Shown here: positions 44,505-52,845 of the stretch, piece by piece
Position numbering within the stretch: the stretch's first letter is position 1
How the letters are laid out: each line of letters begins with the position of its first letter
NCBI RefSeq assembly: GCF_026109735.1
Contig: NZ_CP069620.1
Coordinates: 992,001-1,056,000 of the forward strand
Source: Salinimicrobium tongyeongense
GTDB taxonomy: Bacteria > Bacteroidota > Bacteroidia > Flavobacteriales > Flavobacteriaceae
Reading direction: 5' to 3'
Length of the DNA: 64,000 nt
Notes under the pieces: model-generated
What the model saw: only the letters and a program-made list of their open reading frames with translations
What the model was told of the DNA's origin: nothing
Database searches by the model: none
Translations under genes and position numbers: made by a program

Positions 44505-47249
44505 TTAAAAATTAGCAATTAGCCAGTTGGTAAGGTTTTCTGAAGTGTCTACATTGATCTTTTTTCTAAGCCTGTATCGATGTACTTCAACCCCTCTCAC
44601 GCTTATACCCATTAACGGCGCAATCTCTTTTGAAGTAAGGTTCATCTTAAGGTAGGCGCAAAGTTTAAGGTCCCTGTTACTCAGTTTTGGATATTTACTA
44701 AGAAGATCCCTGAAGAAATCTTCGTGCAGTTCATTAAAATTTGTTTCAAAGACCTTCCACTCGTCGTCATTCTTAACCGCATTATTGATCTTATTCATAA
44801 TGTGTTTAAGCCTGTACTGGTTTGAGAATTTGGTTTTGTCCTTATTCAGTTCCCCCTGTATTTGCATAAGCACTTCATTTTTCTTAGCGGCAATCATGGT
44901 GGTGTTCGCCAGTTCTTTCCGCTTCATATTTATTTCATTAATGAGCTGTTCCTTTTCGAGCTTATTCATTTTTTCTTCATGCTCCTTTTGGTACCTGATC
45001 TTAAGAAGACGGCGGTGCTGCTGAAGTTTCAGTTTATTTACATAATAGATAAGCACCACGAGCATCAGTAAAGAAAGCAGGTACAGGAATTTCATATAAT
45101 CTTTTAAATACCAGGGCGGATCTACCACAAACCTGAATACGCTAAATACCGAAGCCTTCTGCTGGGAACCCACGGCCGTTAACCTGAGCTCGTACTCATC
45201 GTAAGGCAAATTTTGGAACTGCAGCTTTCCTTCCTGCACTTCTCCCCTCACGGGGGGCGTATTTGTGCCAAGCAGTTCATACTCCATACCCACAGCATCT
45301 GAAACCGGTAAACCTGCAAGAATGGTTATTTCTCTCGCATTTTTACTGGGAATATGCGGCGTTTCGCTAAGATCATAATAACCAGAACCATCATACATTT
45401 TTTGCACCATGGGGGAACTCAAGTATTCACGAGTCCTAAACTGCCTTAACTCCTTCAGGTTAAGCCGGGCAAAACCATCATGCAGGGTAATATAGTAAAT
45501 GGAATCGTTGAGCTTGATGAGCCGCTCATTTTTCTTTACCGTTCGTTTATTCAGCATCCCTGCAGTCACCAGGATCTTATCCTCTTTAAAATCGGTAATG
45601 GTAAGTAGATTCTTATCGGAATCCATGAACCAGAAAAATTCACCATCCTGCCCCAGCAGCCTTTTACCCTCATACTCCTGCCACTCCTTCAATACTTCCA
45701 GATTTTGGGTAAAAGGATTATAATGATACCACTTCCCATTGGTAAAGGCCACGATCTGGTTGTTCACCCGGTAAAGTTCAGCCTCCTGACTGCCCCCAGC
45801 AGAACCGGCATTAACTTTTTTCACAGAAGTGATGCTGTCGCTTTCCGAAGCAAGTCCAATCCTGTAAATACCTTCATAAGCATCAGTTGCCCACAGGGTA
45901 GAAGGGTTCTCAACCAGCATCTGTTTTACAGGAAAATTAATCCCTTTAAGCCGACGCACTTCTCCGGTAGCCTCATTGTAAAGGTCTATACCGGTATAAT
46001 TCCCGATGAGAAAGTTCCCCGGGCCATTCTTCAGGATCTGGAAACTTCCTGTGCGTTCATCAACCGGCACAAAACGATCATTTACAATTTTGAAGGTGCC
46101 ATTATTATGGTTACTGTACATTACCCCATCCTCCACCTCAAGATTCCAGGAATGGCCTTCGGCCCCTTCCAAAAGCTTCATCTGATCATCGAAAAGCCTG
46201 AAAACGCCGGTATTACTGGCCAGGTAAAGGTCCTTACCATTAAAATTCAGATCGTAAACCGACCCTAATTCCCCACTTTCATCAGTAAAAAACCTGAAAG
46301 GAGAATATACATCAACCACATCTATACCATTGTCCAACCCCAGCCAAACCTTAGCCTTGTTCTGTGCCATGGCAAGTACAGTATTATTCTGAAGCCCATC
46401 CCACCGATTATAAGACGAGATTTTGCCGGAAGCCTGATCAAACTGAATTATGCCATTTTTAAGGGTTCCTATAACTATTTCAGTGGGAGAAAGCGACAAA
46501 ACGTGATTGAGCTCATACTGTTGCAGCTCCTGCTGAAGCTTGTTGTTAACAAGCTTTCGCATGTTCATACCATCAAAAAGGCAAATCCCGTCACTTAAGC
46601 CAATCAACAGTTCGTCACCATGAACAATTAGTTCCCTCACAACTTCATTCCCAATCACTTCCTGATTGGGCAGAGGCTCCATTTCTCCCGATGCATTCAA
46701 ATAAACAAGCCCTGACTCACCGGTTGCCACAACCAACCTGTCGTTAAAAACCTCCATCTGGTTGACATTGACCCTTTGAACCGGAACTATTTTATCGTTC
46801 TCATAACGATAAACGGCTCCAAAAGACCTGAAATAAATGGCATTTTTGTGAGCTATGATCTCCCAAAATTCTTCACTCTGCAGCTCATAATCTCCCAGGA
46901 GCGGAATGAGGGAGGTATAACACATCTCCCCTTTTGAATCCCTTTCCCAAAAACCAAATTCCCTGTAAGAACCTGTAAAAACTTTCCCTTCATGAGGAAG
47001 AACCGACCGGATTACCGAACCACTTGCCAGGGGAAATAACTCCCAGCGTTGGCCGTCAAAACAAAGCAGCCCCTGATTGTTTGCCGCATAGATTATCCCC
47101 TTTTCATCAAGAGCAATATCCCAGTTTTGACTGGCAGCTTTATAATTAAAGGAAGAATAATTATGTATAGGTGGGGAAAGCTGTTGTGCTGTAGTAAATG
47201 AAAAGAATAAAAGTATGGTTATCAACACATTAAAACGAAATATTTCCAT
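44505..47249 (-). CDS. Membrane-bound propeller/LuxR-type regulator of the PUL
   Basis: A 914-aa one-component regulator: signal peptide (MEIFRFNVLITILLFFSFTTAQ), two seven-bladed propellers of periplasmic sensor repeats (about 25-620), a triple-tyrosine immunoglobulin domain (about 625-705), one membrane segment (MKFLYLLSLLMLVVLIYYV), a cytoplasmic coiled coil and a C-terminal LuxR-type HTH (LSNRDLKLCAYLKMNLTSKEIAPLMGISVRGVEVHRYRLRKK, in order). Unlike HTCS regulators it lacks kinase and receiver domains. A TTG at 47270 extends the frame, but ATG 47249 fits the signal peptide. It probably senses glycan fragments and controls susC. Confidence 0.87.
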   Translation of the reverse strand: MEIFRFNVLITILLFFSFTTAQQLSPPIHNYSSFNYKAASQNWDIALDEKGIIYAANNQGLLCFDGQRWELFPLASGSVIRSVLPHEGKVFTGSYREFGFWERDSKGEMCYTSLIPLLGDYELQSEEFWEIIAHKNAIYFRSFGAVYRYENDKIVPVQRVNVNQMEVFNDRLVVATGESGLVYLNASGEMEPLPNQEVIGNEVVRELIVHGDELLIGLSDGICLFDGMNMRKLVNNKLQQELQQYELNHVLSLSPTEIVIGTLKNGIIQFDQASGKISSYNRWDGLQNNTVLAMAQNKAKVWLGLDNGIDVVDVYSPFRFFTDESGELGSVYDLNFNGKDLYLASNTGVFRLFDDQMKLLEGAEGHSWNLEVEDGVMYSNHNNGTFKIVNDRFVPVDERTGSFQILKNGPGNFLIGNYTGIDLYNEATGEVRRLKGINFPVKQMLVENPSTLWATDAYEGIYRIGLASESDSITSVKKVNAGSAGGSQEAELYRVNNQIVAFTNGKWYHYNPFTQNLEVLKEWQEYEGKRLLGQDGEFFWFMDSDKNLLTITDFKEDKILVTAGMLNKRTVKKNERLIKLNDSIYYITLHDGFARLNLKELRQFRTREYLSSPMVQKMYDGSGYYDLSETPHIPSKNAREITILAGLPVSDAVGMEYELLGTNTPPVRGEVQEGKLQFQNLPYDEYELRLTAVGSQQKASVFSVFRFVVDPPWYLKDYMKFLYLLSLLMLVVLIYYVNKLKLQQHRRLLKIRYQKEHEEKMNKLEKEQLINEINMKRKELANTTMIAAKKNEVLMQIQGELNKDKTKFSNQYRLKHIMNKINNAVKNDDEWKVFETNFNELHEDFFRDLLSKYPKLSNRDLKLCAYLKMNLTSKEIAPLMGISVRGVEVHRYRLRKKINVDTSENLTNWLIANF

Positions 47250-47426
47250 AGCAAAAAAAGATTTGAGCAAGTAATGTGCAAGTGATTTTTACCGAATAAA
47301 GGTACGGTTTTTTTTCTTTTCACTGATTTCTTCAAGAAAACCTCGATGTGGAATTCCCATCAGTTATTCTGCAGTGGAATAAAAATAATGACTGGAAAAA
47401 ATGGCTACGGAAAGCCGGAAGAAAAA

Positions 47427-48404
47427 TTACTTTTTACGTTCAATGACGTAATTCACCATAAGCATTAAAGAATCTTTGTACGGGGAAGGAGGATATTCTT
47501 CGAGCACGGCGAGGGCTTCCTGTTGAAATGCCTGCATTCTGGATACGGCGTAGGTGAGTCCGCCATTGTTCTTTACAAATTCAATAATTTCCTTAACCCG
47601 TTTCCCATCTTTGTTATGATTCTTTACCGAATTTATAAGCCAGGACTTTTCACGGGCAGAAACTTTATTTAGCACATGGATTAGGGGCAGGGTCATTTTC
47701 TGCTCTTTAATATCGATTCCCGTGGGTTTGCCTATGCGTTCATTGCCATAGTCAAAAAGATCATCTTTAATCTGAAAAGCCATTCCTATAAGCTCACCAA
47801 ACCGCCTCATTTTTTCCACCTCCTTAGAATCGGGTAGCACAGAGGCTGCTCCAAGGCTGCAGCAGGCCGCTATTAAAGTAGCGGTTTTTTGACGTATGAT
47901 CTCGTAGTAGATATCTTCGGTAATATCGAGGCGACGGGCTTTTTCAATTTGCAGCAATTCGCCTTCACTCATTTCCCGCACAGCAACCGAAATGATCTTT
48001 AAAAGGTCAAAATCATTGTTGTCTATAGAAAGTAATAGTCCTTTGGAAAGCAGGTAATCCCCCACCAGAACGGCAATTTTATTTTTCCACAGGGCATTGA
48101 TGGAAAAAAAACCGCGACGCCGGTTGGAATCGTCCACTACATCGTCGTGGACCAGTGTGGCAGTGTGGATCAACTCAATTACCGAAGCCCCTCTGTAGGT
48201 ACGTTCGTTGACTTTTCCTTCAGCAACCATTTTGGCTACGAGAAAAACAAACATAGGGCGCATCTGTTTGCCCTTTCGGTTAACAATAAAGTGAGTGATC
48301 CTGTTTAGAAGCGCAACTTTTGAAGACATCGACTGAGTGAACTTTTTTTCAAAAAGTTCCATCTCCTTCTCTACCGGCAGCTTTATTTTAGAAATTACCT
48401 TCAT
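47427..48404 (-). CDS. Polyprenyl diphosphate synthase
   Basis: A 325-aa trans-prenyltransferase extending farnesyl diphosphate with isopentenyl units, supplying the menaquinone side chain. The first Asp-rich motif LVHDDVVDDS and the second KDDLFDYGNE, the GKQMRP substrate motif and KTATLIAACC are all present. Chain length (probably C30-C40) cannot be read with confidence; IspB/octaprenyl synthase is the closest named type. It starts at ATG 48404, 66 nt after rlmN across a hairpin. Confidence 0.93.
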   Translation of the reverse strand: MKVISKIKLPVEKEMELFEKKFTQSMSSKVALLNRITHFIVNRKGKQMRPMFVFLVAKMVAEGKVNERTYRGASVIELIHTATLVHDDVVDDSNRRRGFFSINALWKNKIAVLVGDYLLSKGLLLSIDNNDFDLLKIISVAVREMSEGELLQIEKARRLDITEDIYYEIIRQKTATLIAACCSLGAASVLPDSKEVEKMRRFGELIGMAFQIKDDLFDYGNERIGKPTGIDIKEQKMTLPLIHVLNKVSAREKSWLINSVKNHNKDGKRVKEIIEFVKNNGGLTYAVSRMQAFQQEALAVLEEYPPSPYKDSLMLMVNYVIERKK

Positions 48405-48446
48405 AAAGGCTGCTAAGATAGTTAAAAGAATAATTTTTCAGCACCT

Positions 48447-48467
48447 TCCAAAAATGCCCTTTTTGGA
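48447..48467 (-). terminator. Hairpin after rlmN
   Basis: TCCAAAAA (48447-48454) pairs with TTTTTGGA (48460-48467); the interior is TGCCC, a variant of the recurrent CAAAAATGNCATTTTTG palindrome. It lies directly after the rlmN stop at 48471. Confidence 0.55.
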
Positions 48468-48470
48468 TGA

Positions 48471-49526
48471 TTATGCGACAACTTCCTTTGATTTGTTTGC
48501 AAGCTGGCCACAGGCGGCATCAATGTCCTTTCCGCGGGAACGACGAACGGTACAGGTGATTCCGTTACGCTCCAGTTCCCTTACGTACATGTTGGTTGTT
48601 TCTTCGGGAGCCTGCTTGAAGTGATCGTCACCTATGGGATTGTATTCAATTAGATTTACCTTGCAGGGCACATATTTACAGAACCTCACCAGAGCATCAA
48701 CATCTTTCCTGCTGTCGTTCACATCTTTCCACACCACATACTCATAGGTAATACGGCTTTTTGTTTTAGCATACCAGTATTCGAGCGCTTCCCTAAGATC
48801 ATCAAGAGGAAAGGTGGCATTAAAAGGCATAATGGAGGTTCTCACTTCATCAATGGCGGAATGCAGGGAAACGGCAAGCTTAAATTTCACCTCCTCATCG
48901 GCCATTCTTTTTATCATTTTTGGCACCCCTGAAGTGGAAACGGTAATACGTTTTGGCGACATGCCCAATCCTTCGGGAGAGGTGATCTTCTCTATAGCTT
49001 TAAGCACATTATTATAGTTCATAAGAGGCTCTCCCATGCCCATAAAAACAATATTCGAAAGAGGCTTATCAAAATACAACCGACTCTCATTGTCTATAGC
49101 CACTACCTGGTCATAAATTTCATCGGGATTCAGGTTGCGCATGCGCTTCAGCTTGGCGGTAGCACAAAATTTACAATCCAGGCTACAGCCAACCTGTGAA
49201 GAGACACAGGCGGTGGTTCTCGAGGGAGTTGGAATCAAAACCGATTCTACCGTAAGGTCATCGTGTAACTTTACAGCGTTTTTAATAGTTCCATCACTGC
49301 TGCGCTGCATCTGGTCTACCCGAATGTGGTTGATCACAAAATTCTCATTCAGCATTTTACGGGTCTCTTTGGAGATATTGGTCATATCTTCAAAAGAATG
49401 TGCTCCTTTCCCCCAAAGCCACTCATAAACCTGAGTTCCGCGGAAGGATTTATCCCCCTGGGAAACAAAGAATTGCTGAAGTTGCTCTTTGGTCAAGGCC
49501 CGTATGTCTTTCTTCTTTTCTTTCAC
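48471..49526 (-). CDS. rlmN: 23S rRNA (adenine-2503-C2) methyltransferase RlmN
   Basis: Radical-SAM enzyme methylating A2503 of 23S rRNA and A37 of some tRNAs. The cluster motif C-x3-C-x2-C is seen in GCSLDCKFCAT; the partner cysteines near the C-terminus (TCTVRRSRGKDIDAACGQL) complete the active site. A GTG at 49526 gives 351 aa starting KEKKKDIRALTKEQL, the usual N-terminus; a TTG at 49541 would extend it into a TACTTTTG promoter box and is unlikely. The transcript may begin at or next to the start codon. Confidence 0.95.
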   Translation of the reverse strand: MKEKKKDIRALTKEQLQQFFVSQGDKSFRGTQVYEWLWGKGAHSFEDMTNISKETRKMLNENFVINHIRVDQMQRSSDGTIKNAVKLHDDLTVESVLIPTPSRTTACVSSQVGCSLDCKFCATAKLKRMRNLNPDEIYDQVVAIDNESRLYFDKPLSNIVFMGMGEPLMNYNNVLKAIEKITSPEGLGMSPKRITVSTSGVPKMIKRMADEEVKFKLAVSLHSAIDEVRTSIMPFNATFPLDDLREALEYWYAKTKSRITYEYVVWKDVNDSRKDVDALVRFCKYVPCKVNLIEYNPIGDDHFKQAPEETTNMYVRELERNGITCTVRRSRGKDIDAACGQLANKSKEVVA

Positions 49527-49530
49527 GCTG

Positions 49531-49538
49531 CAAAAGTA
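49531..49538 (-). promoter_or_regulatory. Putative -7 box of rlmN
   Basis: TACTTTTG (49538-49531, minus) matches TAnnTTTG exactly, with TTG 17 nt upstream (in ATCTTGAATCC). It ends only 4 nt before the GTG start, leaving almost no 5' untranslated region. Confidence 0.5.
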
Positions 49539-49541
49539 CAA

Positions 49542-49842
49542 AGTTATTCAGGATTCAAGATTTAAAATTAAAGATCTTTTTCCACCTGAATCCCTGTAAT
49601 TATTTATAGTATATGCGGTTATAAGCAATTAGTGATCCAAAAAAGCGAAGCACCAAATAATTTCAAGCACCAATTTCCAAATTCCACTGGAGTACTAAAA
49701 TAAGCCGATATGAAACCGATTTGCCGGCGCAGGTAGGTTCAAGGAAAAAAGAAACCTCACAAGTTTTTAAAAACCTGCGAGGTTTGGTTATATTTCTTTA
49801 GAAGCAACTGCCCACTGAATACTGAGCACTGAACATTCTAAA
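49542..49842. repeat. Gene-free stretch with dispersed repeats
   Basis: About 300 nt without coding potential between queA and rlmN. It holds a low-complexity AAGCACCAA-type stretch (49646-49680), an imperfect hairpin AAACCTCACAAG...CCTGCGAGGTTT (49752-49785) that belongs to the same family as those at 63553-63583 and 63769-63802 and may terminate queA, and a short ACTG(A/C)-type repeat run (49807-49834). Confidence 0.65.
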
Positions 49843-50898
49843 CTATAGGATCAACATAGCGTCTCCGTAAGTATAAAACTTATATTTCTCCTTCACAGCT
49901 TCAGCATAAGCCTTCTTCATGAAATCGTGCCCTGCAAATGCAGAAACCATCATCAATAAAGTAGATTTTGGCGTGTGGAAGTTGGTGATCATACAGTTTG
50001 CAATACTAAAATCGTATGGAGGGAAAATGAACTTATTGGTCCATCCTCTAAACTCATTCAGGGTCTTGTTTGAAGAAACCGAACTTTCCAAAGAACGCAT
50101 TACCGTAGTTCCCACCGCACAAACCTTGCGCTTTTCAAGAATAGCCTTATTGATGGTATTCACGGCAGGGGTTTCAATATAGGCCTCTTCACTGTCCATT
50201 TTGTGCTTGGAAAGATCCTCAACTTCTACCGGACTAAATGTTCCCAGCCCCACGTGAAGGGTAACTTCAGCAAAGTCAATCCCTTTGATCTCCAGCCTCT
50301 TTAGCAAATGTTTTGAGAAGTGAAGCCCGGCAGTAGGGGCCGCCACAGCACCTTCCGTTTTTGCATAGATGGTCTGGTAACGGTCTTTATCTTCGGGTTG
50401 TACTTCTCTTTTAATGTACTTTGGCAGCGGGGTTTCCCCGAGTTCTGTAAGTTTATTACGGAATTCCTCGTAAGAACCGTCGTAAAGAAAACGCAGGGTT
50501 CTCCCGCGGGAAGTAGTGTTATCAATGACTTCGGCCACCAGGCTTTCATCGTCTCCAAAATAGAGTTTGTTACCAATCCTAATCTTCCTGGCAGGGTCTA
50601 CCAGCACGTCCCACAGGCGGGTTTCAGCATTTAATTCCCTCAGCAAAAACACTTCAATACGGGCACCGGTCTTCTCTTTATTACCAAAAAGACGGGCAGG
50701 AAAAACCTTCGTGTTGTTCAACACCATCACGTCTTGTGGTTCAAAATAATCGATAAGATCCTTAAATTGTTTGTGCTCAATTGTTTGCTCTTTCCTGTTT
50801 AAAACCATTAACCTGGCTTCATCCCTGTTCTCGGCAGGATATTCTGCCAATAGTTCGGGCGGAAGGTCAAAATTGAAGTGCGATAATTTCATTCCCAT
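49843..50898 (-). CDS. queA: S-adenosylmethionine:tRNA ribosyltransferase-isomerase QueA
   Basis: Transfers the ribosyl group of SAM to preQ1 in the wobble base of tRNAs for Asp, Asn, His and Tyr, forming epoxyqueuosine. [30 protein letters not shown] at the N-terminus, [28 protein letters not shown] and [18 protein letters not shown] are family hallmarks. The 351-aa length is normal. ATG 50898 and ATG 50892 are both possible; the second matches the usual MKLSHF start. Confidence 0.96.
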   Translation of the reverse strand: MGMKLSHFNFDLPPELLAEYPAENRDEARLMVLNRKEQTIEHKQFKDLIDYFEPQDVMVLNNTKVFPARLFGNKEKTGARIEVFLLRELNAETRLWDVLVDPARKIRIGNKLYFGDDESLVAEVIDNTTSRGRTLRFLYDGSYEEFRNKLTELGETPLPKYIKREVQPEDKDRYQTIYAKTEGAVAAPTAGLHFSKHLLKRLEIKGIDFAEVTLHVGLGTFSPVEVEDLSKHKMDSEEAYIETPAVNTINKAILEKRKVCAVGTTVMRSLESSVSSNKTLNEFRGWTNKFIFPPYDFSIANCMITNFHTPKSTLLMMVSAFAGHDFMKKAYAEAVKEKYKFYTYGDAMLIL

Positions 50899-51022
50899 AT
50901 AAGATAGATTTTAAGAAGCTGCAAATATACAACCTCGGGATAGGGGTTGTCAAGTAAATGCCGGTTTATTTAAGAAATCTGTTAATTGACGGGGCCACAC
51001 AACGGCAGCTTTTAAAAATTTC

Positions 51023-52255
51023 TTATTCTTTAGCGGAATCTTTTACAGAAAACTTTAGCTGCTGAAGGTTCTCCCAAAACTCCGGAAATGACTTGCTCAC
51101 CACCCCGGCATCATTAATAACAAGAGGAACTTTTAACGCCAGCGGCGCGAATGCAAGCGCCATACGATGGTCATTATAAGTGTCTATCGCAATATCTGAT
51201 TTTATTTCTTCGGAAGCTGAAAGCTTTAAAGTATCATCAGTGATCTCAACCTGCCCTCCCAGTTTCTCTATTTCATTCTTCAACGCCTGAAGCCTGTCGG
51301 TCTCCTTGATCCTTAATGTATGAAGACCGGTCAAATAGGCCTTTACACCTAAACCGAAGCAGGTAACAGCAATGGTTTGTGCAAGATCGGGGCTGTTGGC
51401 AAGATCAAGTTCCAATACCTCCGGAAGTTGAACATCAAGCTTCTCCAACCTGATCTTACCTTCCAAAAATGTCGTTTTGACGCCTAATTTTTGGTAGATA
51501 TCGGCCACACTTCTATCCCCCTGTAGGCTGTTCTCCCTGTAGGCGGTAAGACTAAGTTCTGCCGCATCTGAAAGGGCTGCCATACTGTAAAAATAAGAAG
51601 CAGAACTCCAATCCGATTCTACAACTATGCGTTTTGCGGGCACTGTAGCTGTAGGAGCTATGGAAATTTGGTTGTTCTCAAAACTTCCTTCAATTCCGCA
51701 CTGCTTCAGGAGTTGCAGGCTCATTTGAATATAAGGTACAGAAGTAATCTTTCCTTCCAGATCAATTTTTAGCCCCTTGGGCAGCGAAGGAGCAATCAGC
51801 ATCAAAGCCGAAATGTACTGGCTGCTCACATTTGCCTGCATTTTCACCTCATTTTTCAGCAGTTTTTTTCCTTTGATCCGCAGAGGAGGAAATCCTTCAT
51901 TTTTATCATAGGTAATGTCGGCACCCAAATCACGCAACGCATCGACAAGAATTGCAATAGGCCGCTCCTGCATACGCGGGCTGCCGGTAAGCACGGTCTC
52001 CCTACCTTCTTTGGAAACGAAATAAGCCGTTAAAAACCGCATTGCCGTGCCCGCATGATGAATGTCTATGACCTCATCTTCAGAATTAAGGGCTTTTTGA
52101 AGCACCCGGGTATCGTCACTGTTAGACAAATTATCGATTTCCAGGTGAGGATAAAGGGCCTGCAGGATAAGCAGTCGGTTAGATTCACTTTTTGAACCGG
52201 TAACGGCAATCTTTCCCGAAAGCCTTCGGGTGTTGGTGGAAAGGTGAAGGGGCAT
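51023..52255 (-). CDS. aroA: 3-phosphoshikimate 1-carboxyvinyltransferase (EPSP synthase)
   Basis: Sixth step of the shikimate pathway: transfers enolpyruvyl from PEP to shikimate 3-phosphate. Motifs GSKSESNRLLILQALYP (20-36), DIHHAGTAMRFLTAYF (substrate loop, usually NSGT; here HAGT), SSQYISALMLIAPSL, ESDWSSASYFYSMAAL and DTYNDHRMALAFAPLAL are present. The length of 410 aa is slightly short of the E. coli enzyme (427). It lies apart from the other aromatic genes at 58428-62335, last in a run that begins with the DUF3857 genes. Confidence 0.94.
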   Translation of the reverse strand: MPLHLSTNTRRLSGKIAVTGSKSESNRLLILQALYPHLEIDNLSNSDDTRVLQKALNSEDEVIDIHHAGTAMRFLTAYFVSKEGRETVLTGSPRMQERPIAILVDALRDLGADITYDKNEGFPPLRIKGKKLLKNEVKMQANVSSQYISALMLIAPSLPKGLKIDLEGKITSVPYIQMSLQLLKQCGIEGSFENNQISIAPTATVPAKRIVVESDWSSASYFYSMAALSDAAELSLTAYRENSLQGDRSVADIYQKLGVKTTFLEGKIRLEKLDVQLPEVLELDLANSPDLAQTIAVTCFGLGVKAYLTGLHTLRIKETDRLQALKNEIEKLGGQVEITDDTLKLSASEEIKSDIAIDTYNDHRMALAFAPLALKVPLVINDAGVVSKSFPEFWENLQQLKFSVKDSAKE

Positions 52256-52257
52256 AA

Positions 52258-52518
52258 TTATTTTCTTTTAAAATTCTTTCTCCTACTGGTCATATACATG
52301 GAGTAAACGAGGCTAATCACGGCTTTGATAAGAAAATATTCCACCCATTTCCCATCAGAAAATTCATCCTGATAGATAAGGGCAAAATCGCCGCTAATGA
52401 TTTGCCTGAAATGGGAGATAATAAGGGAAAGCCCTACAAATACAACAAAGAACACAGTGCCTAGTTGCAGCACCTTCAGCCAGTAATCGGAGTTTTTTAC
52501 GTCTTCTAAAATGCGCAT
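52258..52518 (-). CDS. Small membrane protein of unknown function
   Basis: An 86-aa protein with two hydrophobic segments, about 17-36 (LQLGTVFFVVFVGLSLIISH) and 61-77 (WVEYFLIKAVISLVYSM), separated by a short acidic loop, and a basic C-terminus (TSRRKNFKRK). It is not recognised as a named family. Tight packing (directly after the MazG-like gene, 2 nt before aroA) argues that it is a real gene translated from the same mRNA. No function is proposed. Confidence 0.75.
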   Translation of the reverse strand: MRILEDVKNSDYWLKVLQLGTVFFVVFVGLSLIISHFRQIISGDFALIYQDEFSDGKWVEYFLIKAVISLVYSMYMTSRRKNFKRK

Positions 52519-52845
52519 TTACAGTAACTTTTTGTTGTTTTTATGGCGGTCTTTGTCACGTTGAGTCTTCAGGTTCAACTTTTTATCAAAAGCTTCCTGT
52601 AGATCTATCCCGGTTTGATTGGCCAGGCAGAGCACCACAAAGACAACATCGGCCAGTTCTTCCCCCAGGTCTTTTGCTTTATCGCTTTCTTTCTCGCTTT
52701 GTTCCCCGTACCTGCGGGCAATAATACGGGCAACTTCCCCTACTTCTTCGGTAAGCTGGGCCATGTTGGTGAGCTCGTTAAAGTACCTCACCCCGTGCTC
52801 CTTTATCCAGGCATCTACGGTCTCCTGTGCATTTTCGATGTTCAT
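52519..52845 (-). CDS. MazG-like nucleotide pyrophosphohydrolase
   Basis: A 108-aa all-helical NTP pyrophosphatase of the MazG/dUTPase-2 clan. The metal-binding pattern EEVGEVARII (residues 31-40) and later GEELADVVFVVLCLANQ (E-x2-D) is intact. It probably hydrolyses noncanonical or excess nucleoside triphosphates in the cytoplasm. Its ATG overlaps the stop of the upstream DUF3857 gene (TGATG), and the small membrane protein follows directly. Confidence 0.87.
   Translation of the reverse strand: MNIENAQETVDAWIKEHGVRYFNELTNMAQLTEEVGEVARIIARRYGEQSEKESDKAKDLGEELADVVFVVLCLANQTGIDLQEAFDKKLNLKTQRDKDRHKNNKKLL

Noticed and set aside
47250-47270. TTG start extending the propeller regulator by seven residues
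   Set aside because: The ATG at 47249 gives a normal signal peptide directly.
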